The notes beneath the pieces were generated by a model. The model worked only from the letters and a program-made list of their open reading frames with translations. It did not search any database and was not told the origin of the DNA. Shown here one piece after another: positions 1 to 7,805 of a stretch of DNA of 36,064 bases. Numbering within the stretch: position 1 is the stretch's first letter; each line of letters opens with the position of its first letter. This DNA is from Candidatus Iainarchaeum sp. (lineage in GTDB: Archaea; Iainarchaeota; Iainarchaeia; JAGGVJ01), in the NCBI GenBank assembly GCA_021158055.1, contig JAGGVJ010000039.1, positions 1-36,064 of the forward strand. Direction: 5' to 3'. The translations under genes were made by a program, and so were the position numbers.

Positions 1-406
1 CATTCTATATAAAAAGGTTAATATTTTGATTTGATTTTAGTCGGGTATTTTACTTTTTTGTTGGTTTTTATTTTTCGTTTTTGTTCATTTTTTTAGTTTA
101 CTTTTTATTTTTTTTATGTAAGATGTTTTTATTAGTAAAGAATTAGAATTAAAAAAATAGAGAACTAAAAATTAAAAAAAAATTTGAATAACCAGCAGAA
201 AAAGTAAATAAAATAATAATCAAGTTAGTGTTTTTGGTAAATCCGCAATCAATAATTTAAGTGAATTTGTAACTACTAATTAGTTTATACTTTTTTACGG
301 TTTTTTTGTAATTATTTCAACATTAAACATAGGTCTTTAAAAACAAGTTTTCTTCTTTTAGTTATATATTTTTGTTTTGAAAAGTTTAAGAGAAAATCTT
401 ATACTG
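1..406. other. AT-rich intergenic stretch, no gene seen
   Basis: This stretch is extremely AT-rich with frequent stops in all frames. I see no coding frame, tRNA or clear repeat in it. It is probably the upstream region of the surface-protein gene that follows. Confidence 0.6.
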
Positions 407-420
407 ACATATAATATTAT
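407..420 (+). promoter_or_regulatory. TATA box of the first membrane-protein gene
   Basis: ACATATAATATTAT lies about 45 nt before the proposed ATT start and about 35 nt before the ribosome-binding site AAGGTGAT. This would place transcription initiation near 438, giving a short leader that carries the binding site. The call rests on the motif and spacing only. Confidence 0.45.
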
Positions 421-459
421 GTATAATTATTATCCAATTGGTTAATTAAGGTGATTTAA

Positions 460-1443
460 ATTAAAGTACTAAAAATTTGTTTTGTTTTGGTTGCAGTGTT
501 TTCATTTTTGATTTATTCAAATGCGTTGATTTCTCTTTCTCCGGAAGCACAGTTTGGTGTTACGGAATGTTGCGGTGACTGTTGCCTGTATATAATTCCC
601 GGGGAACTGACTGTTAAAACCGTTCAACCTTCAGGAAATCCTTATTTTCAGGATTTTCTGGTCGTTGACGTAAGCACAGTGCCAGGTGCCTGTAACGAGG
701 GCGGTGTTTCTCTTGACATCACTTCAAAAGCAGCCAAAGAAAGCACCAATCAGTATGTTTCCCTTGCATCAGGACAGCCAGCCATCCTTAATTTTGCTGA
801 ACATTCAAATGGATATGCGTTTGTTTCAACGAAAATCATTACAGCTTCATCGCCTCTTTCAGCCTTTGACCAGCTTCGTTTTTACAGGGGCGCGGATATG
901 TGCGGCGCAGTACCCGTAAATATTTCTGTTGAAGGGACAAACAATGAAGCTTTTGGCTTTAACCCCCTTCACACGGAATTCCTTAACGCTTCTGTGGGCA
1001 GCGCTTCAGAGGATTCTTATTCACTTGCAGAGGAAAGCAATGTAAACCCAATGGATGTGACCGGTGCTTCCACTGAAGAATTTATTTATATTGATGACCT
1101 GAAAAACAGTGTGATAACCACGTTGGATATGAACGAAACTGTTTTTAACAAGTCGTCTTTTATAATACCTAAAAATAGTTCTGATTCAGTTTTTTTTTCA
1201 ATGACTCCGGGCACAACTGAAATTAGTTTGCCAAGTGTTTTTGTGTCTTTGAACGAATTCCAGACAGACAGGGGCCCGATAAAAATACCCATTGCAGCGA
1301 TGGTTTATCCCGCGGGTCTTGACGGCGGGGGATATGTCAGCAAATCAGTTCCGGGAATCGGTGTTTTGGGGTTTGCTCTGGTAAGCATGATCAGTTTAAT
1401 AATCTTGGTTTTTGCAAGAAGAAACAAGAAATCGGCGGTGTGA
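460..1443 (+). CDS. secreted or surface membrane protein, probable ATT start
   Basis: I do not recognise the family. A typical signal peptide (Lys-Val-Leu-Lys, then a hydrophobic run ending near Ser-Asn-Ala) only appears complete if translation begins at ATT 460, which sits 6 nt after GGTG (450-453). The first canonical start, TTG 487, lacks any ribosome-binding site and would remove the basic N-terminus. The mature part has a CCGDCC cysteine cluster near its start and reads as a beta-rich extracellular domain. One C-terminal membrane helix is followed by a basic tail (ARRNKK). The topology is an outside domain anchored at its C-terminus. The stop overlaps the leader of the next gene, so the two are probably one transcript. 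Confidence 0.7.
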   Translation: MKVLKICFVLVAVFSFLIYSNALISLSPEAQFGVTECCGDCCLYIIPGELTVKTVQPSGNPYFQDFLVVDVSTVPGACNEGGVSLDITSKAAKESTNQYVSLASGQPAILNFAEHSNGYAFVSTKIITASSPLSAFDQLRFYRGADMCGAVPVNISVEGTNNEAFGFNPLHTEFLNASVGSASEDSYSLAEESNVNPMDVTGASTEEFIYIDDLKNSVITTLDMNETVFNKSSFIIPKNSSDSVFFSMTPGTTEISLPSVFVSLNEFQTDRGPIKIPIAAMVYPAGLDGGGYVSKSVPGIGVLGFALVSMISLIILVFARRNKKSAV

Positions 1444-1446
1444 TAA

Positions 1447-2151
1447 ATGTTGGATAAATTAAAAGGTCGCAGTGAAATAAAAATCGGCGGAATCAAGCTG
1501 ATGGGTGAAAAGACCGATAAGAGAATAGTAATCGGCGGAGTTTTTCTGGTTCTTTTGGCTCTCGGGTTTATTATCTATATCGTGACCCCCTATTTGATGG
1601 ATCTGGCAGTGCCAAGAAACCCTGAGCTTGATGACATCATAACGATTGACACCGGAAAAAGCACTGCTGAAAGTTTTATACCTGTTGCCGGTGAAGAGCT
1701 AACTGAACAGCAAAAGCTCACTCTCAATTACATAGAGGAAGAGTTTAAGGACCCGATTATGGTTGCGGCAGTTTATGACGGGACTTCAACCGAGCTTAAT
1801 CCGAAAGGCGTCTGGAGTTATACTTTTGTGGACAACGGGACATACACGGGTGTGAAAATAAAAGTTGATGCTGAAACAAATGAACTGGTTGACACCCCGT
1901 TAAAATACACTCCGCAGCACCGCGCAACTGAAGAAGCAAGAAACAGGTTTACTGATATTGACGTTGTCAGGCTGGTCAAGCAAAAAACAGGCAATTCGGA
2001 TATTAAGTTTACTCAAATAGTTTATTTCTCTGAAATAAATACAGCCACAAAAACTTATGTAAGACTCTGGAATATCATTGTTGAAGGTCCGGAAGGTGTG
2101 CAGACCTACCAGCTTGATGACGTATCAGGAAACTTCAGGGGTCCGTTTTAA
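1447..2151 (+). CDS. single-pass membrane protein of unknown function
   Basis: This 234-residue protein has a basic cytoplasmic N-terminus of about 28 residues, one transmembrane helix (about residues 29-51, VIGGVFLVLLALGFIIYIV) and a soluble outer domain. It starts 3 nt after the preceding stop. The GGTG that spans the end of the upstream gene is 6 nt from its ATG, so translational coupling is likely. The outer domain contains WSYTF and WNIIVEG strands, which recall small alpha+beta PepSY-like folds, but I cannot assign a family. It probably works with the upstream surface protein. Confidence 0.75.
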   Translation: MLDKLKGRSEIKIGGIKLMGEKTDKRIVIGGVFLVLLALGFIIYIVTPYLMDLAVPRNPELDDIITIDTGKSTAESFIPVAGEELTEQQKLTLNYIEEEFKDPIMVAAVYDGTSTELNPKGVWSYTFVDNGTYTGVKIKVDAETNELVDTPLKYTPQHRATEEARNRFTDIDVVRLVKQKTGNSDIKFTQIVYFSEINTATKTYVRLWNIIVEGPEGVQTYQLDDVSGNFRGPF

Positions 2152-2189
2152 AGAGGGGCATGTATAATACTGCGGTAAAAGGATTGCGG

Positions 2190-2352
2190 TTGTCGCCCAC
2201 CAGGCTCCCCCAGTTGGCTTTGGATGTCAAAATTAATGGAAGGACTTGGGCGGGAGCAGGCAATCAACGAGGACTGGTGGAAAAGGAAAGCCTGGCAGCC
2301 CGGATGGAATACAGGCTTGAATGTTAAGCAATAGCCTGGGGGTTTATTTTTT
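2190..2352 (+). ncRNA. candidate structured RNA with terminator-like 3' end
   Basis: This stretch is GC-rich in otherwise AT-rich intergenic DNA and has no convincing coding frame. CCACCAG (2197-2203) pairs with CTGGTGG (2274-2280). Nested inside, GCTCCC (2204-2209) pairs with GGGAGC (2252-2257). Downstream, AGCCTG (2289-2294), CAGGCT (2312-2317) and AGCCTG (2333-2338) can form two mutually exclusive hairpins, the second followed by GGGGG and a T-rich run. A TATA-like TGTATAATAC at 2161-2170 is about 25 nt before the first helix. I checked it by eye against RNase P, SRP and common riboswitch signatures and recognised none. Confidence 0.45.
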
Positions 2353-3054
2353 CCCGCTCCATTCATCGAAAAATTCCTGAAGAAATGATTCCATGAATTT
2401 GTGCCTTTCTTTAGCCATGTTTTTTGCTGTTTCTGTATGCATGTTTTCCTTTAATTTCAGGAGTTTGCTGTGGAAATGATGTATTGTCGAGGGGTTGTTT
2501 TCGGATTCCTCGTATGTGTGCCTGTCAAAGGGTTTTTTAGGATTCCACATTGTGACATTGTTTGCCCCCCAAAGAAAAAGTCCTGCTTATTCCAATTGCT
2601 CCGATCGTATCCAGATTGTCGGCATCCTGCAGAATCATGGTTTCAAGGTCATTTACGGTTTTTCCATTTTCTGAAAAACTGTATTCCTCGTGATATTCAA
2701 TGCAATGGGTGATTTTTTCTTTTTGCTTTTCTGTCAAGTTTGTCTTATCAAGGATTTCCTTGACTTTTGGCAGGGAATCTTTTGGAGAGCAGAATTTTCC
2801 GGTTTCTTTTTGGATGATTCTGTGGATGTCATGCAGGAATGCAGAAACCCCAATAACTGCTTTGTCTCTGCCTTCTTTGCTTTGAAGAGCCAGGGCATTT
2901 TTAAAGTGCGCTTTAAGTGGTACATGTCGTGACCGCTGGGGTCTTCATGAAAAAGCTCTTTGACTTTTTCTTCAAGCTGGTTGATTGTTTTTTCTATAAA
3001 TATATGTAAATGAATTGAGATTAAGAATGTTTTGTTCTCTTTTTGAAGCCACAT
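2344..3054 (-). pseudogene. HD-domain phosphohydrolase gene broken by two frameshifts
   Basis: Three successive minus-strand frames together give one HD-superfamily hydrolase. Frame one carries GHDMYHLKR. After a shift at an A5 run near 2890 the protein continues as NALALQSKEGRDKAV and the HD dyad FLHDIHR, then HEEYSFS and ILQDADNLDTIGAIGI. After a second shift in a G6 run near 2570 it continues with MWNPKKPFD to the stop. Adding one A restores the first junction; losing one G (or gaining two) restores the second. Both shifts are in homopolymers, so either the gene is decaying or the sequence has two errors. An intact product would be a metal-dependent nucleotide-type phosphohydrolase. Confidence 0.75.
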
Positions 3055-3135
3055 TTAAGAATTGAATATAATTCCCGCAATTTTATGAAGTTCAATGATG
3101 CCGAAGGCAAAAAATCAAAGTTTTCGTGCCTGAAT

Positions 3136-4299
3136 TTAAATTAGGGGAGCCTTTGCCGTCGATTTATCCAATTGCTTTTCCTGGATAATTGATTTTAGTT
3201 CGCTTACGATGTGATTTATCAGCTCTTTTGATTTTATTTCGTTTATCTTTTTTCTAGGGTTCCAGTCTATTCCGGGCCTGTCGTTTCCTTCAATAAAATA
3301 TAAGTTGCCGTTATTGCTCCGGATAAAATCCAAAGAGTATATGGCGTGTTTTAAATCCAGTTTTTTGTTTAAATTTTTAATTATTTTCCTGGCCATGGTC
3401 AGAACGTCTTTGGGAATTGTGTTTATGGGCATATAGACTAGATTTCCCCCTTGTTGTTCATTGCATTTAAAATTCCCTTCTTTGGCAATTCTGATATAAG
3501 TCTGTATAATTTTTTGGTTTAGCATAATTATTCTCAAATCAATTAGCCCGCTGTATTTTCCAAAAACAAAGCCATTGTCGCAGTTAATGAATGGTTGAAT
3601 TATGTAAGGCGATGTTTTTCTGTTCTCTACGCCCGATTCATAAAGTTTTTTGTTTTCTTCAAAGTCAAATTCATCAAAATTTACTTTGAATATGTTGAAA
3701 CCGCCCACGCCTGTTTTGTCTTTTATTATATAATCGTCACTAAAATCAACGTTATGCCTGTGCTTTTTTAATAATTTATCCAGTTTGGTTTTAGCCTGGA
3801 TTATTTTTTGTTTTGAAAGGTTGGTTATTTCAACTGTCGGTATTGCAAATTCCTTAAACTGTTTATAGGTGTTTATTTTATTCTGGAAAACATTTTTTAT
3901 TTTTTTATTATTAAACATATAAGTGGATTTGGAAGATGTGAGCAATTTTAATTTATTTTTTTGTTTGCTATTGACGGAGGTGAATTTATCGAAAAAGACC
4001 TGCGAGTGCGCTTTGCCATTATTTTTAACCCATTTTTTATCATATGTCCAAAAACTCTGAAAAAGACCTGACCCGATAATGTCTTTGGATGTTGCAAAAG
4101 CGGCCTTAATGCCCATTTTTTTGCAGATCAATAAAAAATAACGATAACTATCATTGTAAATTACGCTGCTGCCAGTGGATGAAAACGGAGATTTTCCCCT
4201 ATATTGTTTGTCTCCAGCACTATTTGCGCTGGGTTTCGCGTAAACTACAATTGCATCATACTGTTGTGTGTTAACGTGCTGTTTTATTTTAATATCCAT
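3136..4299 (-). CDS. ATP-grasp ligase, RimK-like (stand-alone, AT-rich)
   Basis: The 387-residue product has the ATP-grasp layout: a nucleotide-binding stretch YIIKDKTGVGGFNIFKV, a linker strand YIIQPFI, a catalytic core IDLRIIML with QQGGN, and the metal-binding end LYFIEGNDRPGIDWNP. Such enzymes join a carboxylate to an amine through an acyl-phosphate; the substrate is unknown. The N-terminal third is variable. I chose ATG 4299, about 20 nt after a TATA-like TTTATATG, over longer in-frame starts (4308 is possible). Composition is strikingly Lys/Asn/Ile-rich compared with genes downstream, which suggests acquisition. It lies one pseudogene and two tRNAs away from two other ATP-grasp genes. 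Confidence 0.8.
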   Translation of the reverse strand: MDIKIKQHVNTQQYDAIVVYAKPSANSAGDKQYRGKSPFSSTGSSVIYNDSYRYFLLICKKMGIKAAFATSKDIIGSGLFQSFWTYDKKWVKNNGKAHSQVFFDKFTSVNSKQKNKLKLLTSSKSTYMFNNKKIKNVFQNKINTYKQFKEFAIPTVEITNLSKQKIIQAKTKLDKLLKKHRHNVDFSDDYIIKDKTGVGGFNIFKVNFDEFDFEENKKLYESGVENRKTSPYIIQPFINCDNGFVFGKYSGLIDLRIIMLNQKIIQTYIRIAKEGNFKCNEQQGGNLVYMPINTIPKDVLTMARKIIKNLNKKLDLKHAIYSLDFIRSNNGNLYFIEGNDRPGIDWNPRKKINEIKSKELINHIVSELKSIIQEKQLDKSTAKAPLI

Positions 4300-4482
4300 A
4301 TTTATCATAATGCATATAAAGAGTTTTGAATAACCTTTTTTGTAAGTTGACTTGGTTTTTTGTTGTTTTTGTCTTGCACATAATTTCTGCAATCAACTGA
4401 AATCCAAGCAGTAGGTACGGGTTTGGACAGAGCGGGGTGCAACGCAGTGAAGCGAGAGCATAACGTGATTGAAGCGAAGAAG

Positions 4483-4737
4483 TTAATTTTTAAATCCGTT
4501 ATGTAACTTAAGAACTTTGCCTTTTAAAACACCGTGGTTTATTTTGATTTTATTTCCGCTCATCTGATTCAATGCGTTTACGTCAATATTCATTTTATCA
4601 GGCAATTTGGCACCGCACACTATTCTTTTTATTCCCGCTCTCCACGCGGCAGAAAAACACAGGGGCAGGGGGTCGCGGTTGTATAGAGCGTGCAGTCCGG
4701 GATTTTCACGGCATTTAATTTTTTGCAGGTTAAGTAT
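4483..4737 (-). pseudogene. decayed C-terminal fragment of a deaminase-like protein
   Basis: An open minus-strand frame of 84 codons with no plausible start resembles the zinc-binding half of cytidine/guanine/tRNA deaminases: LYNRDPLPLCFSAAWRAGI followed by KRIVCGA, against the family pattern LYTs-EPCPMC-A--wAgI-RivyGa. The first zinc Cys of PCxxC is Leu here, and the N-terminal HAE segment is missing, replaced by a stop at 4738-4740. It therefore cannot be an active deaminase as it stands. It may be a remnant, or the tail of a gene disrupted upstream. The assignment rests on a short motif. Confidence 0.5.
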
Positions 4738-4854
4738 TTAAATATAATTTTTATTTTTGTATCCAGAAGACTTAACAACTCATAATTTTGATAGATTTAA
4801 ATAGTTTTTTATCATTATAATAATATTCTTATTGTGTTTTTTATTGTATTTTTC

Positions 4855-4932
4855 GCTCCCTTAGTCTAGTCCGGCCAAGGATACTGCCCTTTCGAGGCAG
4901 CGACGTGGGTTCAAATCCCGCAGGGAGCACCA
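4855..4932 (+). tRNA. tRNA-Glu (UUC anticodon), CCA encoded
   Basis: The acceptor stem GCTCCCT/AGGGAGC, the anticodon arm CTGCC-CTTTCGA-GGCAG and the T arm GTGGG-TTCAAAT-CCCGC fold as a standard tRNA. The anticodon TTC reads Glu codons. The discriminator is A at 4929 and CCA is encoded at 4930-4932. There is no intron. The next tRNA begins 7 nt later, so the two are probably cotranscribed. Confidence 0.93.
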
Positions 4933-4939
4933 TTAATTT

Positions 4940-5055
4940 GTGGGGGTCGCCTAGCCTGGTATGGCGCTAGCCTGCTATAAAGTTTTTTTGAAATGCAGTG
5001 TTTTGCAGAAAGCTAGTGTCTTTTAGACACGTGGGTTCGAATCCCACCCCTCACG
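4940..5055 (+). tRNA. tRNA-Ser (GCU anticodon) with a 33-nt intron
   Basis: Acceptor stem GTGGGGG/CCCTCAC, T arm GTGGG-TTCGAAT-CCCAC and a long variable arm (GTGTC/GACAC) mark a class II tRNA with anticodon GCT. The discriminator G fits serine. The anticodon stem CTAGC/GCTAG is interrupted by an intron at 4978-5010, at the usual position after nucleotide 37. The bulge-helix-bulge is clear: CTGC (4972-4975) pairs with GCAG in the intron, and the 3-nt bulges TAT and AAA are cut after their second base. CCA is not encoded. Confidence 0.92.
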
Positions 5056-5168
5056 CTTATTTTTTTTGAAATTTGTTTTTTGTTGTTGCGGATTCACGTG
5101 CTCGAAAAAATAAATGTTTTTTGCAACTTACAGAAAGATAAATATGTTATTGAACACACATTGTTTTC

Positions 5169-6791
5169 ATGCAGACTGAAGCAGAGATTTTTCTTGGCAC
5201 AAAAAGCCGCAAACTCTTGTTTGACGCAGAAGAAGTGGACGCAGCAGAGCTTCAGAGGCTTTTTGAGTCGCAGGGATTCGTGACAAAGTTCAGTGAAAAC
5301 CGCGGGAGTGAGCCGTTGCAGGGTCATGCCGGGCTGGCCAGAAAACTGTTTTTGGAGTCAGTTGCTTTTTTTTCAAAGACAAACAGCGTTGATGAACTGC
5401 CTTTTTTCGGGGATCATTTTGCAGTATTTGAACTCCCTGAAGAACTGGGTGGAAAGCGTGTTTTTTTTGCCTGTGACCCTGAAATTTGCGAGTGGGAAAA
5501 GCCGGTTGAAGTTGCTTTCAAAGTGTTTGAAAAAGTTGCGAAACTAAGAAAAATCAGGTTTGAAAACGGGCTTTTTGTGGGAATAACTTCAGGCAAAAAA
5601 ACAAGGAACAATGCTTCTTTTGGAATTCCGTCCGGGGGGTGGCACAAGTATTTTTGTGATTTCGGGGAAAAGGAATCCCTGCAGATATCAAAAAAACTTA
5701 TCTGGGGAATAAACAATTTTTTTGACCTTGCATACATCCGCTCTGATTTTCTTGACTGCAGCCCAAGTTTCCTCAATGTTTTTGCAGACTTGGTTCTTTT
5801 GGGGTTTTACCCGAAAGAAAGGTTGCCTGTGTTTTTTTTAAATGAAAAAAAGCTTGCCTCGCTTCCGGTTGCGTTTGGCGTTGTAAGCCACGAAGTCGAG
5901 CATTATCTGGCTGAGACATCTGGCTGGAAGAAAAACTACATTCAGGCAAGGGAAAAAATTGACTGGGACAAGAAACTTGCGCATTTTTTCAGGCACGAAT
6001 TTTACGAAAAAAACAAGGCAAAGCTTCGCGCGACTTTTTTAAAGTGGCTTAACAAAATTTTTTACGAAGTGGTAACAGATGCAAACCTGTACCTCAACGC
6101 AGTCGGTTCAGATTCAAAATGCAATGTTTTGTTGTGCCGGGACAGGGAAAAATCATGGGATTTCCGCATGAAAGTGTTTGAAAAGTTTGTCAGGCGGGGT
6201 GCGGAAAAAGACGATTATATTGTTTATTTTCTTTTTTCATATTACCCATATCTTCTTTCCCTTTACGTTGTCGAGAACAAGATCCCCGGGGAAAAATTCA
6301 AGGCAGCAGAAAACAGGCTGCTTGAGCAATCAAAAGATATTGCGCCTGGGTTTTCGGAATTCAACGCGTTCATGAAAAAAAAATCAATTGAACTTTACAG
6401 CAGGTTCCTGTTAGGAGAGGATCTTTCCCAAGACGTTGACGAGGTTTTGGCCAGAGTAATAGCTTTTTATTTTTCAGTTAACAGGGAGCAGATAAATTCA
6501 ATAGTTATGGAAAAGCACAAATCCGGGCAGTTTGGCAGCTGTGAAGTCGGCAAGACAGTTAATGAAATAGTTCTTTCAAGCAGGATAATTTCATTGAAAA
6601 AAAAACCCAATCATTTCCAGTTTTTGTTTGAGCGGCGCGGAAGAAAGTTTTACAGGTTCACGACTGAAAGAGTGGAAAAAGCATTGAATGATTTCACGCG
6701 CGAAAGACACGGGGCTGTTGCACGCAAGGGGCAAGAGACTGTTGCACGCGAGAGATGCGAAACTGTTTTGGAGGGAGACCAGCTTGGCTGA
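5169..6791 (+). CDS. zincin-like metallopeptidase, unknown family
   Basis: The 540-residue protein carries HEVEH at residues 241-245 inside a helix (GVVSHEVEHYLAE), and about 60 residues later FYEVVTDANLYL. HExxH plus a downstream E-x2-TD is the arrangement of gluzincin-type zinc peptidases, so zinc-dependent proteolysis is the likely activity. I do not recognise the family. There is no signal peptide, so it should be cytosolic. The ATG is about 27 nt after a TATA-like ATAAATATG, so it is probably leaderless. The C-terminus ends in three 8-residue repeats (RERHGAVA, RKGQETVA, RERCETVL). Its last 8 nt overlap the TTG start of an ATP-grasp gene, so the two form an operon. Confidence 0.7.
   Translation: MQTEAEIFLGTKSRKLLFDAEEVDAAELQRLFESQGFVTKFSENRGSEPLQGHAGLARKLFLESVAFFSKTNSVDELPFFGDHFAVFELPEELGGKRVFFACDPEICEWEKPVEVAFKVFEKVAKLRKIRFENGLFVGITSGKKTRNNASFGIPSGGWHKYFCDFGEKESLQISKKLIWGINNFFDLAYIRSDFLDCSPSFLNVFADLVLLGFYPKERLPVFFLNEKKLASLPVAFGVVSHEVEHYLAETSGWKKNYIQAREKIDWDKKLAHFFRHEFYEKNKAKLRATFLKWLNKIFYEVVTDANLYLNAVGSDSKCNVLLCRDREKSWDFRMKVFEKFVRRGAEKDDYIVYFLFSYYPYLLSLYVVENKIPGEKFKAAENRLLEQSKDIAPGFSEFNAFMKKKSIELYSRFLLGEDLSQDVDEVLARVIAFYFSVNREQINSIVMEKHKSGQFGSCEVGKTVNEIVLSSRIISLKKKPNHFQFLFERRGRKFYRFTTERVEKALNDFTRERHGAVARKGQETVARERCETVLEGDQLG
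6698..6772 (+). repeat. in-frame tandem repeat (24 nt, three copies) at the C-terminus
   Basis: Three imperfect 24-nt units encode RERHGAVA, RKGQETVA and RERCETVL near the end of the zincin-like protein. The shared core in the DNA is CTGTTGCACGC in the first two units. The repeat sits just before the TTG start of the overlapping ATP-grasp gene. It is probably a recent slippage product. Confidence 0.6.
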
Positions 6792-7785
6792 TTCAGTTGC
6801 CTTTGTTTACCGCCAGCTTGTGAGCTGGGAGGACCGGACTCCTTTTTCAAAGGAAAGTTCAGATAAGGCACTGGAGCTTTTTTCTCAAGTTGCTGAAATG
6901 CATTCAGTTAAGGTTTTCATCTGCCACTTTGACTGGATTGAAAAAGACACCTTAAAGAAAGCGTGGTGTTTTGAAGATTCGAAGTGGAAGAGGGTTTTTA
7001 ACGTGAAAGTTGACCTGCTCTACCAAAAGTTTGGGTTTAGGGAAGAGACAAGGAAAATAAAAGAAATACTTTCAAAACACTTCAATGTTGTGAATTCCCT
7101 GGAAATGGAAGAGGTGTGCAGGGACAAGTTTGCAACCCACAAGATGTTTTTTGATTACATGAAGCCCTGCTTTTTGGTTAAAAACAGTGATGACATCAAA
7201 AGCGTTCTTGAGGAAATACGCGGCGATCTTGTGGTGCTAAAGCCGAGGTACGGGTTTGCAGGCAGGGACGTGAAAGTTGTCCCGGCAGAGTTTCCTTTGC
7301 TTGTTCAACTGCTTGGCGGGTCAAAAGACGATATGCTTCTTGAAGAATTCATTGATTCCTCAAGGGGAGTCGAATGCCTTGGGATAAGCGGGGTCCACGA
7401 CCTTCGCGTGGTGGTTGTGGATAGCGTCATTGCAGTCTCTTATGCGAGGTTTCCAAAATCAGGTCTTGTGAGCAACGTCGCAAAAGGCGGGGAACTAAGG
7501 GTGCTTGATGTTGGAAAACTTCCGAAAAGCGTTGTGTGGATGGTTGCGGGAGTCGACCTGAAGCTCAAGAAGTTCGGGCTGAATGCCTACACCGTTGACT
7601 TCGTGTTTGATGCAAACCAGCAGCCATGGATTATTGAGCTGAACTGCCAGCCTGACTTTGAATTCAGCGATGACGAGGAAAAGAAGATGGAAACAGAGCA
7701 TTTTGGAGTTATGTGCGCGCAGTTCAAACGCTACCAAGTTCAAAAGAAGCAAGGGATAAAAGAGGAAATGAAGAAAAACAGGTAA
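6784..7785 (+). CDS. ATP-grasp ligase coupled to the zincin-like gene
   Basis: From TTG 6784 this is a 333-residue ATP-grasp protein: LVVLKPRYGFAGRDVKVV (nucleotide-binding strand and glycine loop), LLEEFIDSS, HDLRVVVVDS, NVAKGGELR, and the metal-binding end YTVDFVFDANQQPWIIELN. Such enzymes form amide or peptide bonds via acyl-phosphate. A longer frame opens at 6688, but its extra residues merely mirror the repeat of the upstream gene in another frame. GGAGGG just upstream of 6784 and the 8-nt overlap favour the short form. Translation is probably coupled to the zincin gene, so ligase and peptidase may act on the same product. Confidence 0.82.
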   Translation: MADSVAFVYRQLVSWEDRTPFSKESSDKALELFSQVAEMHSVKVFICHFDWIEKDTLKKAWCFEDSKWKRVFNVKVDLLYQKFGFREETRKIKEILSKHFNVVNSLEMEEVCRDKFATHKMFFDYMKPCFLVKNSDDIKSVLEEIRGDLVVLKPRYGFAGRDVKVVPAEFPLLVQLLGGSKDDMLLEEFIDSSRGVECLGISGVHDLRVVVVDSVIAVSYARFPKSGLVSNVAKGGELRVLDVGKLPKSVVWMVAGVDLKLKKFGLNAYTVDFVFDANQQPWIIELNCQPDFEFSDDEEKKMETEHFGVMCAQFKRYQVQKKQGIKEEMKKNR

Positions 7786-7805
7786 ACTAAAAAAATAAAG
7801 GAAAG

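Noticed and set aside
2190-2352. RNase P RNA
   Set aside because: The conserved GGAAA-GUCC and ACAGAA-GGCUUA segments are missing, although short words look similar.
2148-2366. Minus-strand frame of 72 codons across the candidate RNA
   Set aside because: It lacks a binding site, has unusual composition and overlaps the paired segments; the RNA reading is better supported.
2344-3054. Programmed frameshifting in the HD gene
   Set aside because: Two shifts at plain homopolymers without slippery heptamer context or stimulatory structure favour decay or error.
4393-4482. Possible gene or RNA between the ATP-grasp gene and the deaminase remnant
   Set aside because: The 90 nt have no frame with a start and no stable fold that I can support.
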